NCBI GenBank assembly: GCA_023052935.1
Contig: CM041298.1
Coordinates: 8,699,344-8,763,343 of the forward strand
DNA: 64,000 nt
Direction of reading: 5' to 3'
Source: Piezodorus guildinii
Taxonomy: Eukaryota; Arthropoda; Insecta; Hemiptera; Pentatomidae
Part shown: in pieces, positions 22,117 through 33,291 of the stretch
Position numbering within the stretch: position 1 is the first letter of the stretch
How the letters are laid out: each line of letters begins with the position of its first letter
Translations under genes and position numbers: made by a program
The notes under the pieces: model-generated
What the model was told of the DNA's origin: nothing
What the model saw: the letters and a program-made list of their open reading frames with translations, nothing else
The model's database searches: none

Positions 22117-23148
22117 ATATTTTTTTTTTAACATAAATTTATTGAAATTTACAACTGTACTAAAAAAAATACATCAAGTAAATATGATATTAGAAAAATG
22201 ACATGAAAAAGACTTGTAGAAGAACTACCCAATGGTAGCAATCCTGTAACTATTATAAACTAGGAGGTCTCGGGGCCATCTCCTTTTCAGACGCCTCGGA
22301 GGGTTGTCGGGAATTGAAGAGGAAGAAAGGATTGAAACTAGAAGAACTAGAAAGGAATGGTATCTAGATCGGGCCAAATCAGCAACATACGGAATATTAA
22401 GGTCTTTGTGGATCAGTTTATTAGTTACAAAATAAGGGGCATTGAGGATTTTACGAAGGATTTTGGATTGTAGGGATTGGATACGGGAAGAATTTGATGG
22501 TTTAGTAGAGCCCCAAAGCTCTACTCCGTAAGCCCATATAGGCCGTATGATAGTCATGTAGATGAGCCTTTTGCAGTTAAGTGGAAGATTAGAATGTTTG
22601 TCTAGTAAGTGTTGTAGTAATCGAAAACGTCGTGCAGTTTCTTGTCGTTTCAGTCTTGTATGAGGGTTCCATGTAAGGCGTTTGTCAAGGTGTAGTCCTG
22701 GATATCGGATCTGTTCAACCGGGACAAGAGGAGTATTATTGAAGGAGACAGTAGGGCAGGATGTCATTGGTTTACGACGAAGGGTAAAGGTAATTTGGTT
22801 GGATTTGTTGGCATTTATTTTAATTCTCCAGTTCAGACACCATACTTCAAGGTCTCTGATGTGGGATTGGAGAGTTTGAGAGGCAATAGTTGGATCAGCA
22901 TTGACTGATAACACACATGTGTCATCAGCATAGGTAGAAAGGAAAGTGTTAGAATGGGATGGGATATCAGCTGTATAAACTGTGTAAAGGATGGGTCCTA
23001 GAATACTGCCTTGAGGAACACCAGTAAACTGACTAAAAATGGATGAATAGGAATTATTATGATTTACATTGAAGGATCTGCCAGTGAGGTAGGACTGGAT
23101 GATAAGGAAGTATGCAGGAGGGAGTAATTTGCGGAGCTTGTAAAGTAA
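22117..23148 (-). mobile_element. L-C LINE, 5' truncated, RT frame still open, 9-bp target duplication
   Basis: About 305 codons of the minus strand (23148 to 22225) read as the C-terminal half of a LINE RT: LLPPAYFLIIQSYLTGRSF, GVPQGSILGPILYTVYTADI, the catalytic STYADDTCVL, and the tail RRLKRRWPRDLLVYN. The N-terminal RT motifs and the endonuclease are missing. The 3' end is A-rich on the minus strand. TTGCACGAT occurs at 22108-22116 and 23149-23157 as target-site duplication. RT layout is Jockey/CR1-like. The open frame suggests moderate age; the copy cannot move alone. Confidence 0.85.
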
Positions 23149-23157
23149 TTGCACGAT

Positions 23158-23375
23158 CTTATAATTAATAATATATAGTAATTATAGTAATAGTAATTAT
23201 ATGTATATACATGTAATTTTAACTGTCGCACCACTTCACTATCCTCATCATACTGCCACGACAGGGAAATTCTCTGTGTAAGATTAATGGAAGTTTCCCA
23301 CATTAACAGCCCCATAATCAGAGTAATTATGCATAATGTGTTGAAAGTGAATATCATGAATTTTTTTTGGTTGGT
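23158..23375. other. AT-rich stretch, nothing recognised
   Basis: Contains a purine/pyrimidine-poor TA and AATT region and no open frame of note. Confidence 0.35.
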
Positions 23376-23550
23376 ATTATTAAGCAATAAAAAAGTTTTC
23401 TGAAAAAAGAGGGAGTGATGCGTGGGGAGAGGAAATGAAGATTAAGTTTTCGCATAAATTTCAGTCCCCTTCCATATTGTTTTTTTGTATTAAAAAGTGT
23501 AATAACTAGAAGGCATTTGCCCGAAGATTCTTAATACTTATTACTTGCAT
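23376..23550 (+). repeat. Dispersed repeat of unknown type, second copy at 32535-32705
   Basis: Both copies contain GGAGTGATGCGTGGGG, GAAGATTAAGTTTTCGCATA and AAAAAGTGTAATAAC. About 165 bp, same orientation, no coding potential. Confidence 0.6.
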
Positions 23551-23641
23551 TATTATTAGTATATACAGATATGGTATGTTTTATATACTTTATAATAGTA
23601 AACTTGGCTATGACCGGATGGATATTATAATTATAAATTCT

Positions 23642-23912
23642 TGTTTATTTCTTTAACGTCCCTGTATGCTCCAATGGCTAATCGGACGATGCTACAGTGA
23701 GAGTCCTAAATTTTGCCTATCCAGGTTTTATTCCTATTGCCTATCCTGACATCGCACAGGCTCTGGACCACCTTTTATCGTCCCCTCCGAAAGACGACAT
23801 AACTTAGGATTTTGTACTACCATTAAAAAATCCTGGGACCAACTGCGGGTTTGAACCCGGGACCTTGTGCATAAGAGGCTGTTATGCTAGCCCCCTGTTA
23901 CATGTGGTCCTA
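23642..23912 (-). mobile_element. SINE-A
   Basis: Complete in outline from TTTATTTCTTTAACGTCCCT to the inverted head, with a small deletion in the middle; the inverted B box (GGTTTGAACCC) is intact. Confidence 0.75.
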
Positions 23913-24114
23913 TTATCTATTTGACGTCTATTTTCGATAGTAGCATCCAGTTCACAGACGGGCCTCGTATTAGTCGGGGGAAGAAGCTGTGGGAAAATCT
24001 CCATGTACAAATATATGCTTCAGTAGCATTTTTATGCTGTACTGCATGTATCATTCGGTCGCAGTGGAATTAAGCTCTTGATTCGATCATCATATCAGGT
24101 GATCCAAGATACTT

Positions 24115-24395
24115 ATTTATTTAACGTCACTTTATTTTACTATGATTAATCGGACGATGCTACAGTGGAAGTCCTAAATTTTGTCTATCCAGGTTTAATT
24201 AGGATAGGGATCTTTAACGATTACCTGACATCGCACAGGCTCGGAACCAGCTATTTACGCCCCTCCAGAGGACGGGTTAACAAACGAATTTTTACCCCCT
24301 TAAAAAAATCCTAGGGTCATTTGTCAAGTTTGAACCTGCGAACTTGGTCATAGAAGGCTGTTATGCTAGCTACTACACTACAGGTGAACCCGAAG
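24115..24395 (-). mobile_element. SINE-A
   Basis: Tail complement, ATCGGACGATGCTACAGTGG-type body and inverted head (TGCTAGCTACTACACTACAG) are present; the B box is diverged. Confidence 0.75.
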
Positions 24396-24979
24396 CCTAC
24401 TGAAAAAGTAACCTTTCCAACATATGTTTCATAATATTTAAGTCGACTTTATTAATTTGCGGTACTAATGTAAGAACTTGCAGTGTAATTTGCTGTATCT
24501 CGGTAAAGTTCTGTAGATTTTAGGACCTTATAATCAGTTTTAAGACTTTGTCCATTGTAGATTTTATAATAATTTTCATTGTTTTTGTTATGAAAACTGA
24601 TCTTGTAGTTCCAAAAAATCACTAACTTGTTCAACATCTTAAATAAAAAAAAGTGACAATAATCCAATCTACTTAAGAGAGAAAGAGTTGCATTGTGGCG
24701 CTCAATAGTGCAGTGGCTTTATTTTGACGAGTGGTGAGGGTAGTGGCAATACTGCCGCTGCCATGGCAACCACGTCCCGCCCGCCCGCTGCCTCCTTGAT
24801 ATAATTGTCGGTATTTAGTAATTACTAATTACAAGTAAATATCTTCTTGCGAATTCTCTCAATTAGTTTTTTATTCAAAATATAACATCGTGAAAATTAA
24901 ATCTGTAAAAAAAAACAATTTTAATTAATAATTACAATAAAACAAAAAAATATCAAGGCCCCAAGCCCTTCCTTAGCGA
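24396..24979. other. Intergenic DNA with a GC-rich spot
   Basis: The 24420-24512 repeat copy is here. A GC-rich segment at 24700-24800 holds CCATGGCAAC, part of an RFX X-box-like sequence (24757-24770, one mismatch). No gene seen. Confidence 0.4.
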
Positions 24980-25085
24980 TGCCCAAGCCTATTAAACCTG
25001 GATAGGCAAAATTTAATACTCCCACTGTAGCATCGTCCGATTAGCCACAGTAGCATAAAGTGACGTTAAATAAATTAACAAAAAA
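24980..25085 (+). mobile_element. SINE-A 3' fragment
   Basis: ACCTGGATAGGCAAAATTTA through GTAGCATCGTCCGATTAGCC to GTGACGTTAAATAAATTAAC. Confidence 0.7.
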
Positions 25086-25187
25086 AAAAATCTAGTGAGC
25101 ACATCGACTTTTACATAACGCTTTTGTTAAAATAGATTTTTAAAAAAAATCGATATTACTTTTAACTAAACTTAAAGTTAAAAACAA

Positions 25188-25502
25188 CTATACGCCCGAG
25201 GTGTTAAAGCTTTTTTTTTTTCTCTCATAATCAGATAACCAGCCCCTTTATACCATGCGTTTTGCATCTTTTTACGATTTTCTCTAAAAAAGCTCTAACG
25301 ATTTTGATCAAACTCGCAATATCAATGTAAAATTAATTTGGCTTTAATAACATGTATGTTCCATTCTGATTCTTAAATGCCGATGTTTCAATTGTCTATC
25401 GCTGAAGTACCTTTAATTTTGTTGATTCGAAAAAATTAACTATATCATCTTTTTAGCATTGATAAAATCGGATGAATATGCAAATTGAATGAATTTGATA
25501 CG
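25188..25502 (-). mobile_element. Helentron-like internal fragment
   Basis: ACTATACGCCCGAG, CGATTTTCTCTAAAAAAGCT and GTACCTTTAATTTTGTTGAT match the family interior; neither end is present. Confidence 0.55.
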
Positions 25503-26391
25503 GATTCTACGTGTCTTGAAACATAAGCTCTCTAATTTTACTGGGGTTGATTTTTTTAATTTGAAAACTTCTTTAGTTGTGCTATGCGATTTTTGGCAGT
25601 GGTAAAAGCTTCGATTTCGTAACCATGGTGACGTTAAGAACATGTTCTAGACTGGCGCATGCGCACCGGCCTGTTCATTTTTTAAAATGTATTTTTAAAT
25701 ATCTTCATTTTTTTATTAAATTATTTATAAGAAATAAAGAGGGAAGATCTGCTTCTCTGAGTCAGAAATCCTGTTGTATTCGCAAAGTTCGATTTAAAGG
25801 AGAAAAATAAAATTAGATTTAAGCGATTTAGGGATAAGAAGAAAAATTATGCAATAGTCTAATCAACAAATTTCTATATCAACAAACAAATTAACAATAA
25901 CGGTTGAAGATAAGAGAAAATTAAGCGTTCTGTAGAAAAAATAAAATACAAATACGGCGGTAAAGATTTAAGAGAAAAATCATCCATTTTAATTTTTCAT
26001 AGATGGGTCAACCTTCTAAAACAGAGAACAATTCGAATTATAATGCCGCAATTCATGATGAGAAAATTAAGGGTCGTTAATATCAACACAGGCAGAAAAG
26101 TCAACGAAAAAGACACAAAAAAAAAAAAAAAAAGGAGCTAATTTTATTATTTCACAGATAGATCAATCTTTTGAAACAGTTATAAAGCATATTCCTAAAT
26201 CTCCGAATTTCCGTGATACAAATGGCTGGTAAATTGTGCTGTGTATACAGCCTACAGTCACATTCAGATTATGATGGCATACTTCAAGATGATATATCTC
26301 TACAGGGTGATGATGTTTTACAATTAAATGAAACAACAATAGCAAAACATGCATTCTCAACATTTTTTTAAATTTATTTACAAAGGTTCAT
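25503..26391. other. Unassigned AT-rich DNA
   Basis: No gene. A palindromic RFX X-box-like site lies at 25619-25632. The A run at 26117-26133 may end a retroposed piece. Confidence 0.35.
25619..25632. promoter_or_regulatory. X-box-like palindrome (possible RFX site)
   Basis: GTAACCATGGTGAC fits the bipartite RFX consensus of two half sites around CCATGG. No start site or gene is evident beside it, so function is speculative. Confidence 0.2.
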
Positions 26392-26406
26392 TATTGAAAA
26401 TAAAAA

Positions 26407-26962
26407 TAATAATAATAATAATAGGCTTAGCGAACCCGAAGGTTCGATGCCGATACCACCAAATTCCGCCTACACAGAATCGTCCAATGCTCACCATTCA
26501 AGCCCAAGCTCCCGAGATCAGCCTTAACGCAATCCTCCCATCTCCGCTTCGGCCTACCTTTCGGACCCCTACCAGTCGGTTCAGCGAATACCAACTTTCT
26601 CGGAATCCGTTCCTCACTAAGCCCAACAACTTTACGCGCCCATTTGAGTCTCCGCGATGCTATCAACTCAATTATATTCACAGGGTACAAACTTCGCAAC
26701 TCCGCGTTGTACAACCTTCTAAACTCCCCAGTGGCCTCATCTCTCTTCGGACCAAATATTTTACGCAGTACCTTATTCTCGAAAACCTCAAGCCGTTGTT
26801 CATCCTTTAAAGTAAGCGGCCACGTTTCACATCCGTAAAGAACCGTTGGAAGAATAATAGTTTTATAAATTCTAATCTTTAAGTTTTTAGATAGAAGCCG
26901 CGATCTAAGTAACTTAGCAACTGAATAATAACACGCATTTCCCACCTTTAACCGGGACTTTA
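26407..26962 (-). mobile_element. RTE-like LINE, 5' truncated, 15-bp target duplication
   Basis: The frame 26945-26427 is open for 172 codons: [55 protein letters not shown], and the C-terminal [20 protein letters not shown], ending SNLRVR. The stop is followed within a few bases by (TAT)n. TATTGAAAATAAAAA flanks both sides (26392-26406 and 26963-26977). RT catalytic motifs are absent. Confidence 0.9.
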
Positions 26963-27074
26963 TATTGAAAATAAAAAACCAATTAATAACCTCTACCTTA
27001 ACAAACCATTAAGAGTGTTGGGTTCGTCACATATTGTTATACGTTCTGTTTTATGGCCTACAGCTGTTGAAGTA

Positions 27075-27957
27075 TAAAAAATCTGGTGCGGGCAACACAC
27101 GACCTTCCATTACCTCCGTTTTTAGTATCGATTAAAGAATTTTCAAATACAGTCAGAAATAAAAATGAGTAAAACCATTAAAGAATAAATTAAATTGAAT
27201 TTCTATAGAAACATGTGTTTTATTAAAAAATCTACTATATTATTATCTAAAATAATCACATAGTTTTATCGTCTTTTCATCACTCTCTATTAACTTTTAC
27301 AAGCTTGTGTATGAGATAATATTTTTTCTAAAATCTTAAGCTTTCCAACGGTATATTACACGTCTATATTACTGTTCTTATGTTCAAAAACAATAAATAG
27401 CATTAAACAAATATTTTTTTCAGTTTTCTCCTTTAGTTGTTTTTCAAATTCGCTCAACTTGCATATTTAGCTGTTAATTGTTAATGGTTACTAGATAATA
27501 TCGTTATTTTTATAAAATCTACAATATTAAAGGTACTTTAGAGGAAGAAAATTTAAAATATCGACATTTAAGCCCTGTCAGACCATCTTAATCACAACGA
27601 AACCTACATGACGTTTAAGCCTTTTCAATTTTACATCGATATAGCGAGTTTAATCAAAATCGTTGGAACCGTTTTAGAGAAAATCGAAAAAAGATGCAAA
27701 ATGCATGGTATAAAGTGGCTCTTCTGGTAAGCTTATTTTGATGGAAAAGGTTTTGTAAAGTCTCGGGCGTATATTTGTCTTAAATATGAAATTTCAGTTT
27801 CATAGGACTTACCGTTTCCGCCCGGGAGTTACCACACACACACACACCTTTTTGCGGGACTAGGTTTTTCGGACTCAGGGGACCCTAAAATGTGTATTTC
27901 CGAAAATTTTCATGATCGCAATACTTTCCCTTATTATATATAGTAAGTGAAAGTAAA
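27075..27957 (+). mobile_element. Helentron-like element, complete ends
   Basis: It begins AAAAAATCTGGTGCGGGCAA and ends TTATTATATATAGTAAGTGA plus AAGTAAAA, with a CA tract at about 27834-27846. It is one of the two best copies for defining the family (with 44098-45010). No protein coding capacity. Confidence 0.8.
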
Positions 27958-28508
27958 AAACTAGATAAATAGATTGGTAATATTTTTAATCCAAGACACG
28001 TGGAAGGGAAATAACCGTAGATGAATACAGTCTAAGCTAAGAGTGGAAGAAGATACAGCGAGCAGTGAGAGCAAGCAGAATTTATAGCGCTACAAATTAA
28101 GACATTCAAGATTTATTCGCTACTCTAGAGGGTTAACTGTGTTATATTAGTCCTCTGGATAAAGTGGCTAACTGCTCCTTACGGCATATGTATGTATATA
28201 TATATTTATGTTTCTTTTTGTGTTTTTTTAGTATCAAAACATAAGGATCGTTTATTATAAAGTCATGTTCCATACCTTAATGGTATACTACATGAATGAT
28301 AATATGATAATATTAATTTACAGATGAAAGTAGTAATTGATTTAACAAGTGTACAAAATAAAATTAAAATTTTTTTATTTTTTTTTTTATTCGTATATAT
28401 TACAATTTGTCATAATAGACAATAATAATAGTGCTACAGGATCTCATTCATACAATATAAACAAAAGGAAAGTCAAATTACATAAAATCAAAATAAATAA
28501 ACGTATAA
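27958..28508. other. Unassigned DNA
   Basis: A GC-richer part at 28010-28190 has no identifiable frame; the rest is AT-rich. Confidence 0.3.
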
Positions 28509-29076
28509 TAATAATAATAACATGCTTAGCGAACCCGAAGGCTCGATGCCGATACCACCAAACTTCGCCTGCACAGACTCGTCCAATGTTCACCGGTCAA
28601 GCCCAAGCCTCCGAGATCAGCCTTAATGCAATCCTCCCATCGACGCTTCGGCCTACCTTTCGGACGCCTACCAGTCGGATCAGCAAATATCAACTTTCTC
28701 GGAATCCGCTCGTCATCGAACCCAACAACTTTACTCGCCCATTTGAGTCTCCGCGATGCTATCAACTCAATTATATTCACAGGATACAAGTTCCGCAATT
28801 CTGCGTTGTGCAACCTTCTAAACTCCCCAGTGACCTCATCTCTCTTCGGACCAAATATTTTACGTAATACCTTATTCTCGAAAACCTTAATCCGTTGTTC
28901 ATCCTTTAAAGTAAGCGGCCACGTTTCACATCCGTAAAGAACCGTTGGAAGAATAATAGTTTTATAAGTTCTAACCTTTAAGTTTTTAGATAGAAGCCGC
29001 GAACTAAGTAACTTAGCAACTGAATAATAACACGCATTCCCCACCTTTAACCGGGACTTTATTTCTTCCTGGATTT
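28509..29076 (-). mobile_element. RTE-like LINE, 5' truncated
   Basis: Open frame 29044-28526 (172 codons) with the same order as the copy at 26407: [60 protein letters not shown]. At 29076 it passes directly into a Helentron-like sequence, so one inserted into or was deleted against the other. No clear target duplication. Confidence 0.85.
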
Positions 29077-29835
29077 CGAATTCTAGTTTTCAATGGAAAT
29101 AAACATTTTAGGGTCCCCTGAGTCCAAATAACCAAATAAAGATTTTCTCAAAAACGGTTCCGACGATTTTGATTAAACTCGCTATATCGATGTAAAATTT
29201 AATAGACTTAAACGACATGTAGGTTTCATTCTGATTAAAATGGTGTGACAGTGCTTAAATGCCGATATTTTAAATTGTCTTCATCTTAAGTACCTTTAAT
29301 TCTATAGATTCCCTAAAAATAACTATATTATCTTGTTACTACTAATGAAAAACAGGTAAATGTATAAATTGAATAAATTCGATACCCAACTAAAGGAGAA
29401 AACTGAACAAATATGTTTTTAATGAAATTTTTCGTTTTTTAACTTAGGAACAGTAATATACATATATAATTTACCGTTGGAAAGCTAAAGATTTTAGAAA
29501 AAATATTATCTCATACACAAGCTTTTAAAAGTTAATAGAGAGTGATGAAGAGCCGATAAAACTAAGTGATTATTTTAGATGATAATATAATAGATTTTTT
29601 TTTTATAAAACACGTGTTTCTATAGACATTCCATTTAATTAATTCTTTAATGGTTTCACTCATTTTTATCTCTAACTGTATTTGAAAATTCATTAATCGA
29701 TTCTAAAAACGGTGGTAAGTGAAATGCGTGTGTTGCCCGCACCAGATGTTTTCATTTCTAACTTTATTTAAAAAATCTTAAATTTATTTTAACAACGGAG
29801 GTAAGTGAAATGCGTGTGTTGCCCATGTCATTTTT
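29077..29835 (-). mobile_element. Helentron-like copy with a duplicated terminus
   Basis: The hairpin end is missing. The copy runs to TGTGTTGCCCGCACCAGATG at about 29750, then the last approximately 80 bp (GGAGGTAAGTGAAATGCGTG ... GTTGCCC) repeat at 29755-29835. Confidence 0.65.
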
Positions 29836-30284
29836 TTTTATCATAAAAAACGACAAAGAAATGGGGTAAATTAATTTAGATATAAAAACAATTTACTTTT
29901 CGCAGCTAAAACTTGGAGCATTAATGTTTTCCGCTGCAATTGTTTCAAAAAGTAGTAATTAACAAGCTACACGCGTCCCTTTGTGAGGTTATAATTGCTC
30001 TGACGCACCAACGGGTTTCGAAAGCGCTTAATTTGAACGCACCACAATTTTTTAAAATTATTTCTGTTTAGAACCGTTGTATACACTTTAACCGTAAATA
30101 TGAACAGTACACATTTTATCGATCTGTTTACCACCAATAATATTAAGGAATTGAAAAAACATTTATTATTATGCTAGGCAATGTTGCTAAATTAGATCAT
30201 TTTATTAATAATTAATAAAATTATTTGTAATCTTTATTATACATCGTATATTTAAAACAATATATTCTTATAATTTTTATGTTG
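29836..30284. other. AT-rich DNA, nothing recognised
   Basis: No gene, repeat or RNA identified. Confidence 0.4.
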
Positions 30285-30296
30285 TATACTATTATA

Positions 30297-31043
30297 CAAC
30301 TAAATACAAGTGTGTTAATAAAAACCGGTAAAGGAATAGGACTCGAATTAAATACAGATAAGACGCAATATATGATTAGTTGCAGAAACGGTGGCGATCT
30401 TGGTGATATTGATGTATCAGGGCATACTTTTGAACACGTAGAGAAATTCAAGTATTTAGGTTCAATGAACAAGAAAAAATGAAATCCAGGAAGAAATAAA
30501 GTCCCGGTTATGGTGGGAAATGCGTGTTATTATTCAGTTGCTAAGTTACTTAGCTCGCGGATTTTATCTAAAAACTTAAAGGTTAGAATTTAAAAAACTA
30601 TTATTCTTCCAACAATTCTTGACGGATGTGAAACGTGGCCGCCTACTTTGAAGGATAAATAAGGGCTTAAGGTTTTCGAAAATAAGGTACTGCGTAAAAT
30701 ATTTGGTCCGAAGAGAGATGAGGCCACTGGGGAGTTTAGAAGGTTGCACAACGCGGAATCGCGGAACTTGTATCCTGTGAATATAATTGAGCTGATTGCA
30801 TCGCGGAGACTCAAATGGGCAAGTAGAGTTGTTGGGCTCGATGACGAGCGGATTCCGAGAAAGTTGGTATTTGCTGATCCGACTAGTAGGCGTCCGAAAG
30901 GTAGGCCGAAGCGGAGATGGGAGGATTGCGTTAAGGCTGATCTCGGGAGCTTGGGCTTGAATGGTGAACATTGGACGAGTCTGTGTAGGCGGAATTTGGT
31001 GGTATCGGCATCGAACCTTCGGGTTCGCTAAGCCTATTATTAT
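30297..31043 (+). mobile_element. RTE-like LINE, 5' truncated, 12-bp target duplication
   Basis: Plus-strand pieces code [39 protein letters not shown] and, after frameshifts, RRLKWASRVVGLDDERIPRK and [20 protein letters not shown]. The stop is followed by GCC(TAT)n. TATACTATTATA is at 30285-30296 and 31044-31055. The frame has an internal stop, so it is a pseudogene. Confidence 0.85.
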
Positions 31044-31085
31044 TATACTATTATATTGTTCATATATTGTTATAGCTTTTTGTTA

Positions 31086-32144
31086 CTAGCTGTTTTCTGT
31101 GACTTCGTCAGCGTCAATTTCTGTTATTATGATCGCTATTAAGAACTTTTTAAAATAATATATCTTAAAGTAATCTTTACTTCTGCTTAAATGATATTTT
31201 TAGTTTTATTTTCTTGTGGCAGGAGAACATACTGATTTTCTCCGTAACTCGATCTTGACAATGCGACATATAGTTGGTCTTGTGAAAAGCAGTCTTGACG
31301 TAAATCGATTCCTACGCGTTTAAATGTTTGCCCCTGTGATTTATTAATTGTTACGGCAAAAGATAATTATCGGTAAATTGAATTATTTTAAAATTAAAAG
31401 GCAAATCATTTGGAATCATTGGGATACGAGGTTAATTTTCCCCGTTTTACATTTTCCACTGATTCTTCACTCCTATTGGTCGCAGCGTGATGTTATCTAG
31501 CCTAAAGCCTTCCTCGATAAATAGACTATACAACACAAAAAATGTTGTTCAATTCGAACCATTAGTTTCTGAGATAGCGTTCAAACTAACAAAAAAACTC
31601 AGCTTTTGTATAATGTATACTGAAATTATAAAACTGAAGAGTTTGTTTGTTTGAACGCTAATCTCAGAAACTACTAGTTTGAATTGAAAAATTCTTTTTG
31701 TGTTGGATAGTCCATTTATCGAGGAAGGCTTAAGATTATATAACATCACCCTGCAACCTGTAGTGAATAGGAGTGAAGAATCGGTGGAAAAACGGGGAAA
31801 ATCAACCTCGCATCCCAATGATTCCAAAAGATTTGCTTTTAATTTTAAAATAATTCAATTTCCCATTAATTTATCTTTTGCCGTAACAATTATTAAATCA
31901 CAGGGGCAAACATTTAAACACGTAGGAATCGATTTACGTCAAGACTGCGTTTCACTCGGCTTACTATATGTCGCATTGTCAAGATCGGGTTGCGGAGAAA
32001 ATCAGTATGTTCTTCTGCCACAAGAAAACAAAACTAAAAATGTCATTCATGCAGAAGTACTTTAAAATATATTCTATTAAAAACATCTTAATAGCGATCA
32101 TAATAACAGAAGTTGACGCAGACGAAGTCGCGGGCACCAGCTAG
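31086..32144. mobile_element. Two Helitron derivatives fused 5' to 5' (inverted dimer)
   Basis: The right arm (+, about 31615-32144) starts GTATACTGAAATTATAAAAC, codes the C-terminus of a Rep/helicase ([20 protein letters not shown] and the motif VI-like LYVALSR, frame 31700-32065) and ends with the hairpin GACGAAGTCGCGGGCACCAG then CTAG|T. The left arm (31086 to about 31612) is the same sequence reversed, with its own CTAG at 31086-31089. The helicase part is too short to act. Both 3' ends face outwards. Confidence 0.85.
31700..32065 (+). pseudogene. Helitron helicase C-terminal fragment
   Basis: 121 codons begin MLDSPFIEEGLRLYNITLQP, then the strand-exchange region ([14 protein letters not shown]) and YVALSR, ending with [13 protein letters not shown]. 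This is the final part of the PIF1-like helicase of Helitrons. The nucleotide-binding Walker motifs and the Rep nuclease are absent. The mirrored arm carries a decayed version on the minus strand. Confidence 0.8.
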
Positions 32145-32166
32145 TATTCGATATTTGGATTCTAAT

Positions 32167-32420
32167 TTTCTTGATTGTTTATTTATCTAACGTCACTTTA
32201 TACTACTGTGGCTTATTGGACGATGCTGCAGTAGGACAGGGATCTTTAACGATAACCTGACATTTCACTGGATCGGGATCACCAACTTACGTCCTCTCCG
32301 AAGGACGCCATAACCGAACACTTCCCCCCACCCCACTAAAAATGTCTGGACCCATTTCCCGGGTTTAAAACCGTGACCTTGGGCATAGAAGGATGTTATG
32401 CTAGTCTACACCACAGGAGA
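32167..32420 (-). mobile_element. SINE-A, diverged
   Basis: TTTATTTATCTAACGTCACT, a deletion after GGACGATGCTGCAGT, then body and inverted head up to CTACACCACAGGAGACTC. Confidence 0.65.
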
Positions 32421-32534
32421 CTCTAACCTGGTTATATTGCCTCGAAATGGTAAAGGTGTGAGATACGGATAATGAAAGATTATCACTTCCTTGTATTTAA
32501 TATATTAAGAGTGAATGTTATTGGTTGGCGCTCG

Positions 32535-32705
32535 GCACAATAAAAAAGTTTTATAAAAAAAGGTGGGAGTGATGCGTGGGGGTAGAGGTGAAGAAGATTA
32601 AGTTTTCGCATAAATATTCTCTCCTCCTCCATATTGTTTTTTTAATTTAAAAAGTGTAATAACAAGAAGTCATTGACCGCAAGATTCTCCATACTTATTT
32701 TTTAA
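32535..32705 (+). repeat. Second copy of the 23376 repeat
   Basis: GGAGTGATGCGTGGGGGTAG, GATTAAGTTTTCGCATAAAT and AAAAAGTGTAATAACAAGAA are shared with 23376-23550. Confidence 0.6.
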
Positions 32706-32872
32706 CTCGTTCCCATTATCAATAAACAAATACGGCAGAAATGTTAATTGTAAAGTGGACTATAACATTGTAAAATGTTACTTTATAATTAGAAGTTCTT
32801 AGAATTGTAAATATGTATTTTTTATACCTAAAAATATTAAAATAAAATATGTATTTTTTTGTATCTAAAAAT
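32706..32872. repeat. AT-rich DNA with a short tandem duplication
   Basis: ATATGTATTTTTT followed by CTAAAAATATTAAAAT occurs twice (about 32812-32842 and 32848-32880). Confidence 0.5.
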
Positions 32873-32883
32873 ATTAAAATATA

Positions 32884-33199
32884 ATAATAATAATAATAGG
32901 CTTACCGAACCCGAAGGTTCGATGCCGATACCACCAAGCTCGTCCTATGTTCACCGGTCAAGCCCAAGCCCCAGAGATCAGCGTTAATGCAATCCTCCCA
33001 TCGACGCTTCGGCCTACCTTTCGGACGCCTACCAGTAGGTTCAGCTAATACCAACTTTCTCGGAATCCTTTCCTCACCGAGCCCAACAACTTTACGCGCC
33101 CATTTGAGTCTCCGCGATGCTATCAACTCAATTATATTCACACGATACAAACTCCGCAATTCCGCGTTGTGCAACCTTCTAAACTCCCCAGTGGCCTCA
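32884..33199 (-). mobile_element. RTE-like LINE 3' fragment, 11-bp target duplication
   Basis: Minus frame 33174-32902 codes RRLKWARKVVGLGEERIPRK and [31 protein letters not shown] flanks it at 32873-32883 and 33200-33210. It is the shortest copy in the window with a defined duplication. Confidence 0.85.
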
Positions 33200-33291
33200 A
33201 TTAAAATATAGTAGATATTTTTTAATTTGGTTGATAATAATTTTATTATGGTGGATTATTTTTTGTGATTACCCGTTATTTATCAATGCTA

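Noticed and set aside
23941..24026. Possible terminal exon (acceptor-like TTTTCGATAG, 28 open codons, stop)
   Set aside because: The acceptor is poor, the open length is expected by chance and no donor or polyadenylation signal supports it.
31549..31827. 92-codon minus-strand frame
   Set aside because: It spans the centre of the Helitron inverted dimer and is the antisense of helicase sequence.
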